Shown here: piece by piece, positions 21,501 to 30,989 of the stretch | How positions within the stretch are numbered: the stretch's first letter is position 1 | How the letters are laid out: the number at the start of each line of letters is the position of its first letter | DNA from: Agarophyton chilense | Lineage: Eukaryota > Rhodophyta > Florideophyceae > Gracilariales > Gracilariaceae | Direction of reading: 5' to 3' | Assembly (NCBI GenBank): GCA_030374765.1 | Contig: JARGXX010000097.1 | Span: 62,001-126,000 of the forward strand | Length of the DNA stretch: 64,000 nt | The notes under the pieces: generated by a model | Seen by the model: only the letters and a program-made list of their open reading frames with translations | Told to the model about the DNA's origin: nothing | Databases searched by the model: none | Translations under genes and position numbers: made by a program

Positions 21501-23064
21501 TTAAGCCAAATGATATCCTTTTGAAACGATAGAGACCGGCGTGACACCTAAATGCGGTTTTGTCTTAGTCTTCTTCTGCTACAAGCACCTGCCAATAGCC
21601 AGAGTTGGCGTCCAACGTGGTGAACACGTTCGCTTCTCCTAAGCTGTCAATACATTCGTCCATTCGAGGCAACGGGTACGTATCTCGAACTGTAACTGCG
21701 TTCAGTTTTCGATAATCGATACAGAATCGTAAAGAACCATAAGGTTTTGGAACCAGCACCACTGGTGAGGCCCAAGCAGATTGAGCTGCTTCGATTACTC
21801 CTTCTTCCAGCATTTTGCTGACATTCTCCTCCTTGATTTGGCGAGTTCGCAGTCCCGCTCTGTAGGATGGTTGGGAGATGGTTCGTGACCCTGGGACCCA
21901 ATCAATGTGGTGTTCCGTAGCGGAGATCCCTCCTAGTTTATCACTCCACGTGGATGTATACTTCTTCAGCATAGACTTGATCTTCGTTCTGTAGTGTTCC
22001 GACAAATGTGCTAAGTGTAGCTCATCGACCAGGCTCTCTGGATCCTTCGCCGTTTGCAATTGATCTCCAGACGGAGTTTTCAGTTCTTCGTCTGTGTCAC
22101 CGACATGGGTTGATCCCAATACTTCTGCAGTAGAAATATGAGTAGGGACCACCACTTTGGGATGACGCAAAGCAGTTGCAGCAATTTGATTCTTCGGTAT
22201 CTGATAATCGTTATCGGTGAAGTTCCTCACTAGTATCCAAAAGGGGCTAAAAAGATCAACCTGAACAATGCCGTTAGCGACTAGCAATCCGCGGGATTCG
22301 TACATCCGAGTATTCGGTTGAATTACCACGAGTCCGTGTCGTTCTGTTCTTACTTGAACCCAAGTTTGGGTTTGCGCCTTCAGCATGGCACTCTTCGCTA
22401 CTCGAATTCTCGACGAGACACGTCCTCGGGATTTCCCGTATTCCATAGATGGTGGAAGTGGAGGTGCTTCGGGGCAACGACGCATTGGGTTGCGAACAAT
22501 TGGTACCGTTGATCCATCATCTAGTTCCACTAGTTCTCTTCGCGGGCGAATGGCTTCGACACACTTGTAGCAATAATCACATCCCAGTACCACTGGTGCA
22601 GCTAACGTCTTACAGACGATGAAGTCGACTAAGACTTCAAAGCGTCCCAAACGCACCACGAGTCGAACTGTTCTCAGTGTCTTCACAACATTTTTGTTGG
22701 CATCCCGGATGTCCGGTAAAAGACCGTATCAAATACGTTCTAAGTCAGCAGGAGCGAGGTCCGATTCCCGTATAAAGTTCGGACCAGCACCTGTGTTCAG
22801 GATAGTCAATCGACGAGATAACAGATTCCTGTCAGAGCCGATGTCGGCATAGACCTTATAGTTTCTTTTAGACACTACCATGAGGTAACTTTCCCGTTTT
22901 GACGGACAAGTATAACGTCTCCAAGGACGATGTAACTCACAGACAAAATGTACTCGCATTCCGTCCGGCGGATTGATTCCGTACGGCGGAAATGTGGGAG
23001 GCCTCAAGAGAATCTTGGGCTTCCAAGCACGGGAGCCGGGAGGCGAGCTCTTCCTGGTCATCAC
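18543..23064 (-). pseudogene. pol: E1 pol: protease, RT, RNase H, integrase remnant, chromodomain
   Basis: Pieces follow one another on the minus strand. The protease segment (near 22790) reads LNTGAGPNFI where E2 has VLDTGAAPNLI, so the catalytic Asp is Asn. Reverse transcriptase runs from about 22100 to 21300, with SPVVLVPKP, FCIDYRKLNAV and, after a frameshift, VYLDDVLIFS. RNase H (21150 to about 19860) has SVDTDSS and is split by the solo LTR after PIGY. The H2C2 zinc finger (HLAHYSRLSGHPGG to CKTCAKN) opens the integrase part. The integrase stops after RFSKY and jumps to unrelated Pro-rich sequence, losing the second Asp and the Glu. Near the end a chromodomain is clear (EYVMDRICEH, YPVRWCGFSPEADTWEP). 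This copy cannot encode working protease or integrase. Confidence 0.9.
20229..20893 (+). mobile_element. Solo LTR inserted in E1, inverted orientation
   Basis: 665 bp from TGCAGTATTC to GGATACTACA, similar to the reverse complement of the E1 LTR but clearly more diverged than the two E1 LTRs are from each other. It is flanked by CAGTA at 20224-20228 and 20894-20898. The duplication splits the Pro-Ile-Gly-Tyr / Trp codons of the RNase H domain, and E2 shows the uninterrupted order there. It represents a separate insertion followed by LTR-LTR recombination, later than the assembly of the E1 copy. Confidence 0.9.
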
Positions 23065-23105
23065 TATGGGGTCGACTAGTGCCGACCCCCTAGGGGCTCC
23101 CTCAC

Positions 23106-25260
23106 TTAGTTTTCCGGTTGCACCGGCTTATTCGCCTCAAAGGCGCCACTTTCTACCGGGGTTCCGGGGTGTAACACTTCAGCATTCTGAGCAACCGGCT
23201 TGTCCGTCCGGCGCATTGGTGTCTGAGAAAACCAACTTTTGGCTTTCCAATACATGCCCGCCGGTACACGGCTCCTTTCTTCTTCTGAGAGTGCTTCATA
23301 ATTCGTCATGATACGGCTCAGATCCTTTGCAGGAAGCGTGCATTCTGCACTCAAATGGTGTTTTCCATAACATGAATAACATATCAAACAGTCACAACGG
23401 TTGGCCAACATAGGTTGTGAACGGTATGCCGTGCGAGTATCCACCCATCCGGGTTTCCCGTTCTTAAAACCTCCTTGTGGAGGCACCGTGTAGGGACTGT
23501 ACATAGGGCGACGGCCCCTCATAGCCATTAGGGCTTCCTCTTCCTGAGACTCTGAGTGTGGTAGATTCACTGTAGGTACAGAAGAGTCCGTATATTCCAT
23601 TAAATGGACCGCCTCCTCATGCGAGTCACTCCTTTTGGGTACCAACGACGATTCTCGTGAGTGCACTAGAGATTCCAGATGTAGCAGTTCGCTGCGCTGA
23701 TTAACTCTGGCGGAGATCTTCTCCTTAACCATTAGGGTTCCAAAAGCCACTGAACGACGGGGGCTACCACGCGCTCTGGCCGCGTCTCCTTCAGCTTTCG
23801 CAAACTGAACTTACTCCAAAAAGGAGAATCTTTCATGCTTCTCTCGATATCGAGCTACCAACGACTTGATGCTCGGGTCCAGCCCGTCGGTGTACAAGGT
23901 AATCTTGTCCTCCGTCGAGTGGACGTTTCCACAGCGGACTGAAGCTTTGTTAAGCCTTGAGCTGTTTTCATCTTTGCCCTCCTCAGGCTTTTGGGTCACA
24001 TCCCTTAGGTCCAAGATCGCCTGACCTATCGCGTTTGGTGTCGCGTAAGTGCGCAGTCAACACTGCACCGCCTCTGGCAATGAGGTAACGCCGCCTTCAT
24101 CGGCTGTCAATGATCCGCATACGGAAAGATATTGCTCTAAAGCAAAACCCTTCAGGAAGTGTGGTAAAGACCCAAATGCCTGTGGTTCACTCATCTCTAG
24201 AGTCTCTGCTTCGGCAACGAATGGAGTGAGAAACTAGATAACGAGAATGGGGGTCTTCCCATCAAATGTTAAATCACTAAGGCCGATCTTCGATCGTTTG
24301 ATGTGATCTTTCACCTTCGCGGTTTTGGCGTCCTGACCGCTTCTTGCTCTTCACTTTCAGACGGTAGTACCTGTAATTCAGGATCTTCCGATAAAGCGGA
24401 TTTATGCACGGGAGCACCTTCAATCCTCTGTAATGTGAGCCTTTTTTCTCATTAACCACGAAGACGTGTTCTTCTTCCGAGATCGGGACCTTCGATGACC
24501 ATCATCACTGTCGTCGTCATCTGACGTATCTGAATCATCACAAGCATCAGTACTGGAACTGAACCCATCCGTACTTGACGATTCATCACTCGAATCACGT
24601 GCGGACTTCCGCTTCTTACGTCGTGACTTCGACTTCTCCGAACGAGCTTCCTTCAAAGGAGCTCCTTCCTCTTCCAGCACGACTGGTTTCGCAGCAGTCT
24701 GTGCATGAACTGCCGCCTCCAGGCGTTCTAGACGAGGGCTAACTCGAGTGAGGACTTCGTCTACATCCACGGTTAAGGCGGGTAGCGCATTGGGCGTATT
24801 CCCGTACCTCTCCAGTAGATGGTTCAAATTCTCACGTAGTGTTTTCACCGATGCAGAGATCTTGCTTCCCATCGTTTTGACGAACGAGTGCTTGATGCGC
24901 ACTGCGTAATTGTTCGACATCAGCGATAAGAGCAGCGATCTGCGATTCCAACGCAACCATGCGCACACGCGAAGCGCTTGACTCAGACATGAGACGACGC
25001 ACTTCCCTGCGCAGATCATCCTCTCCTTGAGTTACGACGACCTCAGGGTCAACTACGGCTTCTGTGGTGGGCGTGACTGCCGCTGCCACAGGGGCCGGTA
25101 CATCCGAGAGATCTCGTTCATCATTCACCGAGCGCGAGATCGACATCGCTTGACGATACAGCCGCTCTCCTGCTTCAACAGATGAGGCGAGACTCGGTTT
25201 CGGGGGTAGTCCCGCAGGACTGGGGCGACCAGTACTCGATTGGCTTTTGGTCTTCGGCAT
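23106..25260 (-). pseudogene. gag: E1 gag, frameshifted
   Basis: Starts at ATG 25260 (MPKTKSQSSTGRPS). The frame shifts near 24850, continues to about 24420, and resumes as shorter pieces at 24014-23811 and 23750-23106. It includes an N-terminal coiled coil, a Lys/Arg plus Asp/Ser-rich low-complexity linker, a capsid-type helical region (RCGNVHSTEDK, DGLDPSIKSLVARYREK) and one zinc knuckle, CYSCYGKHHLSAEC, near the C-terminus. The order matches E2 gag. In an intact element it would form the particle and bind genomic RNA; this copy is broken by several frameshifts. Confidence 0.85.
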
Positions 25261-25458
25261 CCTAGACCAAACCTGAGTCCAGATGCGAACCAAATGGTGT
25301 CTTCGACTTCTCGACCACGTGTTCAACCACGATGAATTCCGCAATTGCCGGAGGTGGTTCGATAAACAATGACTGTAGTGATTCCACTTCTTCCAAGTAT
25401 CGATATCGATTCCACGTTCCAGGAACGAATTGTTCAGTGCAGCGGACTACAGTGGTTC

Positions 25459-25473
25459 TAAGTCGGGAGACCA
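25459..25473 (-). promoter_or_regulatory. E1 primer-binding site
   Basis: On the minus strand TGGTCTCCCGACTTA begins two bases after the 5' LTR. It is complementary to a tRNA ending TAAGTCGGGAGACCA. The last bases, CGGGAGACCA, match those of yeast-type tRNA-Tyr as I remember it; the exact tRNA is inference. E2 has the identical 15 bases in the same place. Confidence 0.75.
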
Positions 25474-25475
25474 CT

Positions 25476-26188
25476 TGTAGTATCCGCTCTAACGGAGAGA
25501 GCAGACACCTGCGACAGCGTTCGGACTGCCGATGGGTCGCTTGCGGCGAAGGAAAAGGGGTGGTGGAGCTACAACACCAGCGAGCTGGAAGTGGGGTGTA
25601 AGGCCACTACTCGCCAGCGAGGATGAACAGTGCAACTGTAAATCGTTGATGGGACGTAGGTACGAGACGGCTCGTGAAGTGTTTGGGGGCTGAATATCTA
25701 TTATAGCTCGTCCGGATCTCCGGTTAAGGAAACCTAAACGAGGAACAGAATAATCATGATGCCCATGTTGTCTCCTTTACTTGGAGTCAGCGCTCACTGG
25801 TACACTATATACTGTGTACCAGGGCGAGTGCCCAAATAAATATAAAAATAAGACCCAATGGTCAGCCCCTTAGCCAAACCACTGTATGGGAATGGTCCCT
25901 AATGGACGTCTAGCTACAAAGGGTAGTAAAGCCCTCCACGTGGATCGCCACTACATGCACCGTTGCCAATATGGCATTCCCCTAGGAAGGGTCGGAACTA
26001 TGCGCGCACCGTGGTAAGCCACTCGACCCATGACGCCACGTGTTCCACTAAGACATTCTGCCTCTAGGCATCCTATGCGGGATGCTGCTTCATATCACAA
26101 TGCTGATGATAACACTCACTTATGAGTTTCAACCGCGACTTCGCGAAAAACCAACCTACCGGATTCCCCGACATACTAGAATACTACA
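25476..26188 (-). repeat. E1 5' LTR (right LTR)
   Basis: 713 bp, the partner of 15711-16423 with the same TGTAGTAT/ATACTACA ends, followed by the duplication GTTGA at 26189-26193. On the minus strand it precedes the primer-binding site and gag, so it is the 5' LTR and promoter of E1. Confidence 0.95.
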
Positions 26189-26822
26189 GTTGAAGGCAGT
26201 GGGAGACGAACGTTACCTGTTGAATGAGCGTTTGGGAGTAGCCGGGGTCCTTGAGGAGGGCAATGAGTTCGTCGGCTTTGCGTTTGCCGATCTTGGTGGC
26301 GATGAATGAGATGTAGGAGACGATTGGATGGAGCTTCACGGGTGGGTGAGGGCTGGAAAAAGGAGAGCGAAGAGAAGCGTTGAGAATGTGGGGGGCGTCT
26401 GCGGAGCATATGGCCAGAGCGAGTTGGCTCGAATGGTAGTCGTCCTCTTCTACCACTGGAACGTTGTCGGAAAGGCGGTTGGAGATGTCTACGGAGCGGG
26501 TATCTGCGGTCTGGACGCGTGGGCGCTTCGTGCGTGGTGGGAATTGAGAGCCATCTTTCGGGGTGGTGGCGAGGAAGGGGTTACGGGTGGTGCGGTAGCG
26601 ACACCGGCGCTGGTGTTGGACAAGGGAGGTGTGGCCTTTTGTCTGGAAGGTGTATCTTGGGGAGCGACAAGGCTTCACGGTTCGGAGGCTGCCTGCGCGG
26701 GATCTCGGAAAGTAAATCGGGGAGGTGAAAAAGACGTAGGAAGAGGTGAGAGGCGGAGAATATATACAGGCTGGAGGTGAGGAAGATGCACGAAGAGGAC
26801 GGTGGGGAGAGTTCAAACTTAT
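26189..26822 (-). pseudogene. N-terminal quarter of the Plavaka-like transposase
   Basis: Minus-strand frame ending where E1 begins. Across the E1 junction (GTTGA duplication removed) the codons continue directly as Leu-His-Ser-Lys-Leu-Phe at 15705 downward, so this is the same gene as 13047-15705. The N-terminal 110 residues are Pro/Ser/Arg-rich and weak; from about residue 110 (ISNRLSDNVPVVEEDD) the frame looks coding. The frame's first codon is GTG; the true start is unclear and may be Met1 of a shorter form or lie upstream of a GTGAGT donor-like site near 26833. TATATA on the minus strand around 26761-26766 falls inside the frame, which adds doubt about the true 5' end. Confidence 0.6.
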
Positions 26823-26825
26823 CAC

Positions 26826-27430
26826 GCGTACTCACCAAGGTCAAGTGATGCGCCAGAGACGCCCATAACTCGTTTGGCAAGACAGACACGGCGCGTATGT
26901 GGCTTGGAAAGTGGGTTGGAATGAAAATATTCAAAGCTGCATATTTTTTGAGCGGCGGCGTGCACTTGTATTGATTGTGAGTGGTAACCGGATGAGCAGT
27001 TGTGGGATCTTAAGATCCTGCAATATGATGTGGTCTGGACCTTGTGGACCTTTTGCGGTTTCTAGGTGCGTTAGAAGCGGTATTCCGCGTGTGTTTCACA
27101 AGTGCTGACTCTGTGTCTATTTGTGCACGAGCGGGCGGAGCACACCCGGGGCGTTAACTGATAGGGTGCGGTGTGGGGGGTGACGGGTTTACCAGCTTGC
27201 GATTGGGATGTTCGTCGTCTATGTTGATCTGGGGCCTTGAAACTGTTTGTGGTCATGTGCGAGCGGGAAAAGAGCGAGGAGAGCGATGGGTGATGCGGCG
27301 TGGGGTGGAGGGTGGCCGGGTGAGTGGGTTGCAATTTGGAGGTACGCAGGGCGCTACGTTGACCTGGTGTGTTTGGTCTCCTTCTGGTTGCTAACATGGG
27401 AAACCTATTTCAGCGGCCCTCATGATGATG
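26826..27430. other. Right flank of the split transposase, no supported gene
   Basis: Open frames of about 100 codons exist on both strands but carry no motif. It probably belongs to the DNA transposon, linking the transposase 5' end to the repeat array. Confidence 0.35.
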
Positions 27431-27435
27431 AACAG

Positions 27436-28320
27436 GTGAGTTTGCTACGTTTTCTGCTCTGCAATTTGGACGGAGACCTGACATATTTTTGACTGTTGCT
27501 GCGAAGCGACAGAAAATTGGAATGGGGGGGCAGGATTGGTTGAGTTAAGGGTGAGTGTGGGTGATACTGGTGTCTCGTAGAGATTTAGGAAGGATATCTG
27601 ACACGTTATTGTTTGCTGCTGCGAAGCGACGGAGAGGAAAGATTGGCTTGGGAGGGGAACCTCTTTGAAGGAAGAGAATCAAGCACGTTGCTTAGGAGGT
27701 AAGGGCGTCTCTGAGGAAATTTATTTCTATTATTGACTGAGATCTTAGTTGTATATGTTTATTGTTACGAAAGTGAGGGCGACGCTGTATGAAGGGGGAA
27801 TAATGGAAGTTCAGGTAAGTGCGAGTGCTACTGGTGTCTGGTATTGATTTTCGAATGAGTTCTGACATGTTATTTTTTGCTGTTGCGAAGCGACAGAAAG
27901 GAGCGATTGGGTGAGGAGTGAGACATTCTAGAAGGACTGAGCCGAGCAAGGTTCTTAGGAGGTGAGTGTGTCATTGAAGGAATGTGGTTTCTATTTTTGG
28001 TCGAAGTCAGACTTATATATCTTTCTTGTTACGACAGTGATTGATCGGGAAATGGGGGCATCACAGGTAAGTGCGAGCTTCAATCGTATCTTCTGCGCGT
28101 TAGGGAAGGAGATTTGAATTGCCGTTGTTTGCTGCTGCAAGAAAAGAGGGAGGCAAGATTGGAAGAGAGGTGGGATAAGTGGTCGCTATAGAGGTGAGTG
28201 TCGTGCGGATGTGGTTTGGGTTTGTTTTGTGACGGAGATCTGACTTTTGTCTATTTATTGATGCGAATGCAGAAAGTGGGGGCAAAAAAAAGACCATATT
28301 TTTGGCAGAGGTAAGTTTTT
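27436..28320 (+). repeat. Tandem array of splice-site-like modules
   Basis: Modules recur with a period of about 265 bp, each in two halves. One half has GCGAAGCGAC after a T-rich run (27501, 27621, 27885, decayed near 28135). The other has TTATTGTTACGA or a relative (27757, 28022, 28252). Each half is followed after 30-65 bp by a strong donor-like site: GTGAGT 27436, GTGAGT 27551, GTAAGG 27699, GTAAGT 27815, GTGAGT 27962, GTAAGT 28067, GTGAGT 28195, GTAAGT 28311. The T-rich runs end in CAG or AG at 27512, 27896, 28036 and 28271, giving potential introns of roughly 75-85 nt. The potential exons do not join into a clear protein. Alternatives are a spliced non-coding leader, or subterminal binding repeats of the DNA transposon. 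Confidence 0.55.
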
Positions 28321-28468
28321 TTATATGGAATGCGCTTGCATGAAGCGAGGAATTGGGCTCTAACTTGTCTGATTTTGTGATGTCTATTTAGTTATGTAGG
28401 AATTTGTGATTGATGAAGGGTGAACTGTTGTACCGCTTGGATGGCTCTCGGAGAAGGGAGGGTTCTTT

Positions 28469-28489
28469 GCGTCGCGCGAAGCGCGACGC
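28469..28489. repeat. GC-rich perfect hairpin
   Basis: GCGTCGCGC-GAA-GCGCGACGC: perfect 9-bp stem with a 3-nt loop. A wider pair CTTTGCG (28465-28471) and CGCAAAG (28499-28505) overlaps the arm. The loop side recalls the GCGAAGCGAC motif of the array just to the left, so it may belong to the same element's end. Confidence 0.5.
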
Positions 28490-28510
28490 GAAGTGAAGCG
28501 CAAAGATCGG

Positions 28511-29988
28511 AGGAAGTGATGGAGAGCGCATGTGAATTGGAAAGATCTCATTTCACGTGCAACGGGGACCCGTTTCGGGTCTCAGTTGCGGGATCTCCGT
28601 ATTATGCACTGGCCATTTGGGTCATTAGAAGACATTTAATTGAATGGGCAGGGCATTTGAACGGTTCATACTAGCTGCGATACATGCGCGAAATGAATGA
28701 TCATGCGTTAGATAGCGTTCCGTATTCATTTCATTATCGGTGGAATTCATGGTCTAGGATTAATGAGTATCGAAAGATATCTCCCAAGTTCTCTTCCATT
28801 CTTCCTGGTGTGCCGATGTTAGTACGGACGTTTGCTAGTTTTCTACATTCTCCCCAAAATTCACTAGGGCTTGTATTTTTGTGCTAGATATTCTGGCATC
28901 AAATTCTGCGAGTGTTTGAATGCTAACCATAGACTTTCTAGCACACCCACACTGTTTACTCATGTACACGACGAGCAGCTGTCGTTGCACTTGACCAACA
29001 TTTGTACTGAATATTGACGCACCAGTAGACTCAATAGACCCCTACAGTTGCTAGAGTGCGCTCAGTGGCTCTTGAGATCTTAACACTTAAGAACGTTAGC
29101 AACTGGTTACGATTATTTAAAGTGTGCAGCAGGACCGGTTTCAACTAGACTTACTTGTCCAGGACAAATTCTGACACCCTTTGCCCCTGCGCGCCGCCTA
29201 CGCATTTAGCCTCCTCATGCTGTGCCGCTTTATTCATTCCCAAGGATGGAGGATAGCATCAAAAGGAGAAGTATATCAACGTAGACTATAGACAAGCGCC
29301 AATATTCAAAAGCGCAACTCACGAATTCAGTACGATCAGATTTCTCGTTACGGGCAGGGTGCTACTCCAGTAGATGCTAGCGATAGATGATTTGGGGGTT
29401 TGATCTTCTCTCCGCTCTCTACAACATGACTTCTGTGGAACCTTTCTTGTTAAATCCAAATATATTGTAGAGCAACGCGTGCGCGTGTAACCGGTCGGGG
29501 CACCATTCATATAGCGTCTGATACATTGGTGACCACGATGATCATTTTATGAGTAGTATTAGTTTTTAGTATTTTAGACACCTTAGAAGGTACGTTAGTT
29601 AAGTCTCCACAGTAGCACCGTAGTGGACGGATGGACGTGCAAGGCTGGGGTTACAGGTATGATACGTGTATAGACCAGGATTGGTTTGCACTACTATATT
29701 TTACACGTGTAGTTCACTGTATAGAATTGACTTAAGCGATGACTTCACCGCCATCGCTACCACCAAGTAAGTGGTAACCAAGTGCTTGGCTCTAGATTAT
29801 GTCGTCTACGCGAGTCTCCATCTCTTGACGGGAGGAACCGCGACCGTTTTGGCTAATATAACCCCTCGGAAAGCTCAGGCGTCACTGTACCATCGTTATT
29901 GGCTTGTTTCCTTCTTTTGTTGGTTTTCCTGTGTTTAGGTCAGTACACTGCCCCTGTATAGGGTTGATTTTATCGGTCTTTATTTCGC
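28511..29988. other. Left flank of E2, no supported gene
   Basis: No gene, transposase motif or paired repeat recognised. Short frames at 28420-28887 lack any motif. Confidence 0.4.
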
Positions 29989-29993
29989 TTATC

Positions 29994-30908
29994 TGTGGAG
30001 CAAAACCCGGCGACGGGAAGTGCTCTCAATGTGTTCGAAGCCTTGCTCCCTGGGGGAGGCAGACTCAGAGACAGAGCCCTCCGTTCCACCCGTAGTGTGG
30101 GGTGTAACTACCACGGGGGATTCCGGCAGTACCGACGGAGGTGAGGGGTAGAAACCGTTGGATCGGGAATGGGTATGGGTATCCCAAAGAATGGGAGAAA
30201 ATCCGGCGAAGAGGAAAAACGGGGCGAGGGTCGGGCACTAACAGGCACCGGACCCGAGAACCAGAAAAGGGGTGAAACAACAAAAGAAACCCAATACAGG
30301 GGCGAAAACCTGTCCTCGAAAGGAAACACAAAAAGCACGCAACAAGTAAGCAGAACCCCCACGGGGTATCGTGCACGCAGGTCTTCTGAGCGGTCCCAAG
30401 GGGGTGGTTGCACGGAACCCAAACATGGGCACTCTCCAAGTGGAGTCGTGTCCCTACGCAGGCGTTGCTAACCAGAGCCCGTTCCGGGTTGTAAGGCCGA
30501 AACGATGGCGACGAAGAACCTCTAAAGGTATCGAAGACCAACCTTGGTTACCATTTACTCTGAGCTTCGGACTGTCAGATCTCATCTCCCTAAGTAGGGC
30601 CCACTAACTAAACTCTACAGTAGTGCCCACCTGCTCAGGTCCATACACGTGGAGATCCCACTGTTAGGGCCCAAAAGTCCAACGTTCTAACAAATATCCG
30701 AAAATCGGTGCCAAATTAAGCCACGTGTATCACGGGGCCAATCCAACCATGGGCCATCCGAATTTTCACTTCATAGGCGAACTCTAACCAGAAAACAGTG
30801 CCACCTCAGCACACCTTAGAGGGGGTCATAGTCATAACCCTCGGAGGGTTCAATCCTCATTCTATGAGTTGCATCTTCAAGTATCCCCTAACTGGGCGTT
30901 GCTCTACA
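29994..30908 (-). repeat. E2 3' LTR (left LTR)
   Basis: 915 bp from TGTGGAG to CTCTACA, matching 40834-41749 with about 17 substitutions and one indel counted by eye (near 98% identity). It is preceded by TTATC (29989-29993), the target duplication. A 158-codon minus-strand frame inside the LTR appears in both copies but has no motif and is not annotated as a gene. Confidence 0.95.
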
Positions 30909-30921
30909 TCTCCCCCTTCTT
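30909..30921 (-). promoter_or_regulatory. E2 polypurine tract
   Basis: The minus strand reads AAGAAGGGGGAGA directly before the 3' LTR, a 13-base all-purine run at the expected site for plus-strand priming. Confidence 0.85.
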
Positions 30922-30989
30922 AAGACGAGGAAGAACATTCCGAGCCGCGGGTGTCTCGCTTTCCGGTCACTATATATACTGCTCTGCCA

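Larger units (their letters stand above)
15711..26188 (-). mobile_element. Ty3/gypsy chromovirus E1, defective
   Basis: LTR-bounded element of 10,478 bp with target duplication GTTGA (15706-15710 and 26189-26193). Read on the minus strand from the right it holds LTR, primer-binding site, gag with zinc knuckle, protease, reverse transcriptase, RNase H, integrase remnant, chromodomain, polypurine tract and LTR. An additional plus-strand gene lies between the chromodomain and the left LTR. Chromodomain-bearing Ty3/gypsy elements target insertion to chromatin marks. Gag and pol are full of frameshifts and stops, the protease Asp is replaced by Asn, and the integrase core is deleted, so E1 is non-autonomous. 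It interrupts a DNA-transposon transposase and is itself interrupted by an inverted solo LTR (20229-20893). Confidence 0.93.

Noticed and set aside
26328..26780. 150-codon Gly/Val/Trp-rich plus frame
   Set aside because: Antisense of the Pro/Ser/Arg-rich transposase N-terminus; composition is explained by that.
30065..30541. 158-codon minus frame in the E2 LTR, repeated at 40905-41381
   Set aside because: It occurs in both LTRs only because they are copies; no motif, and it is out of frame with gag.
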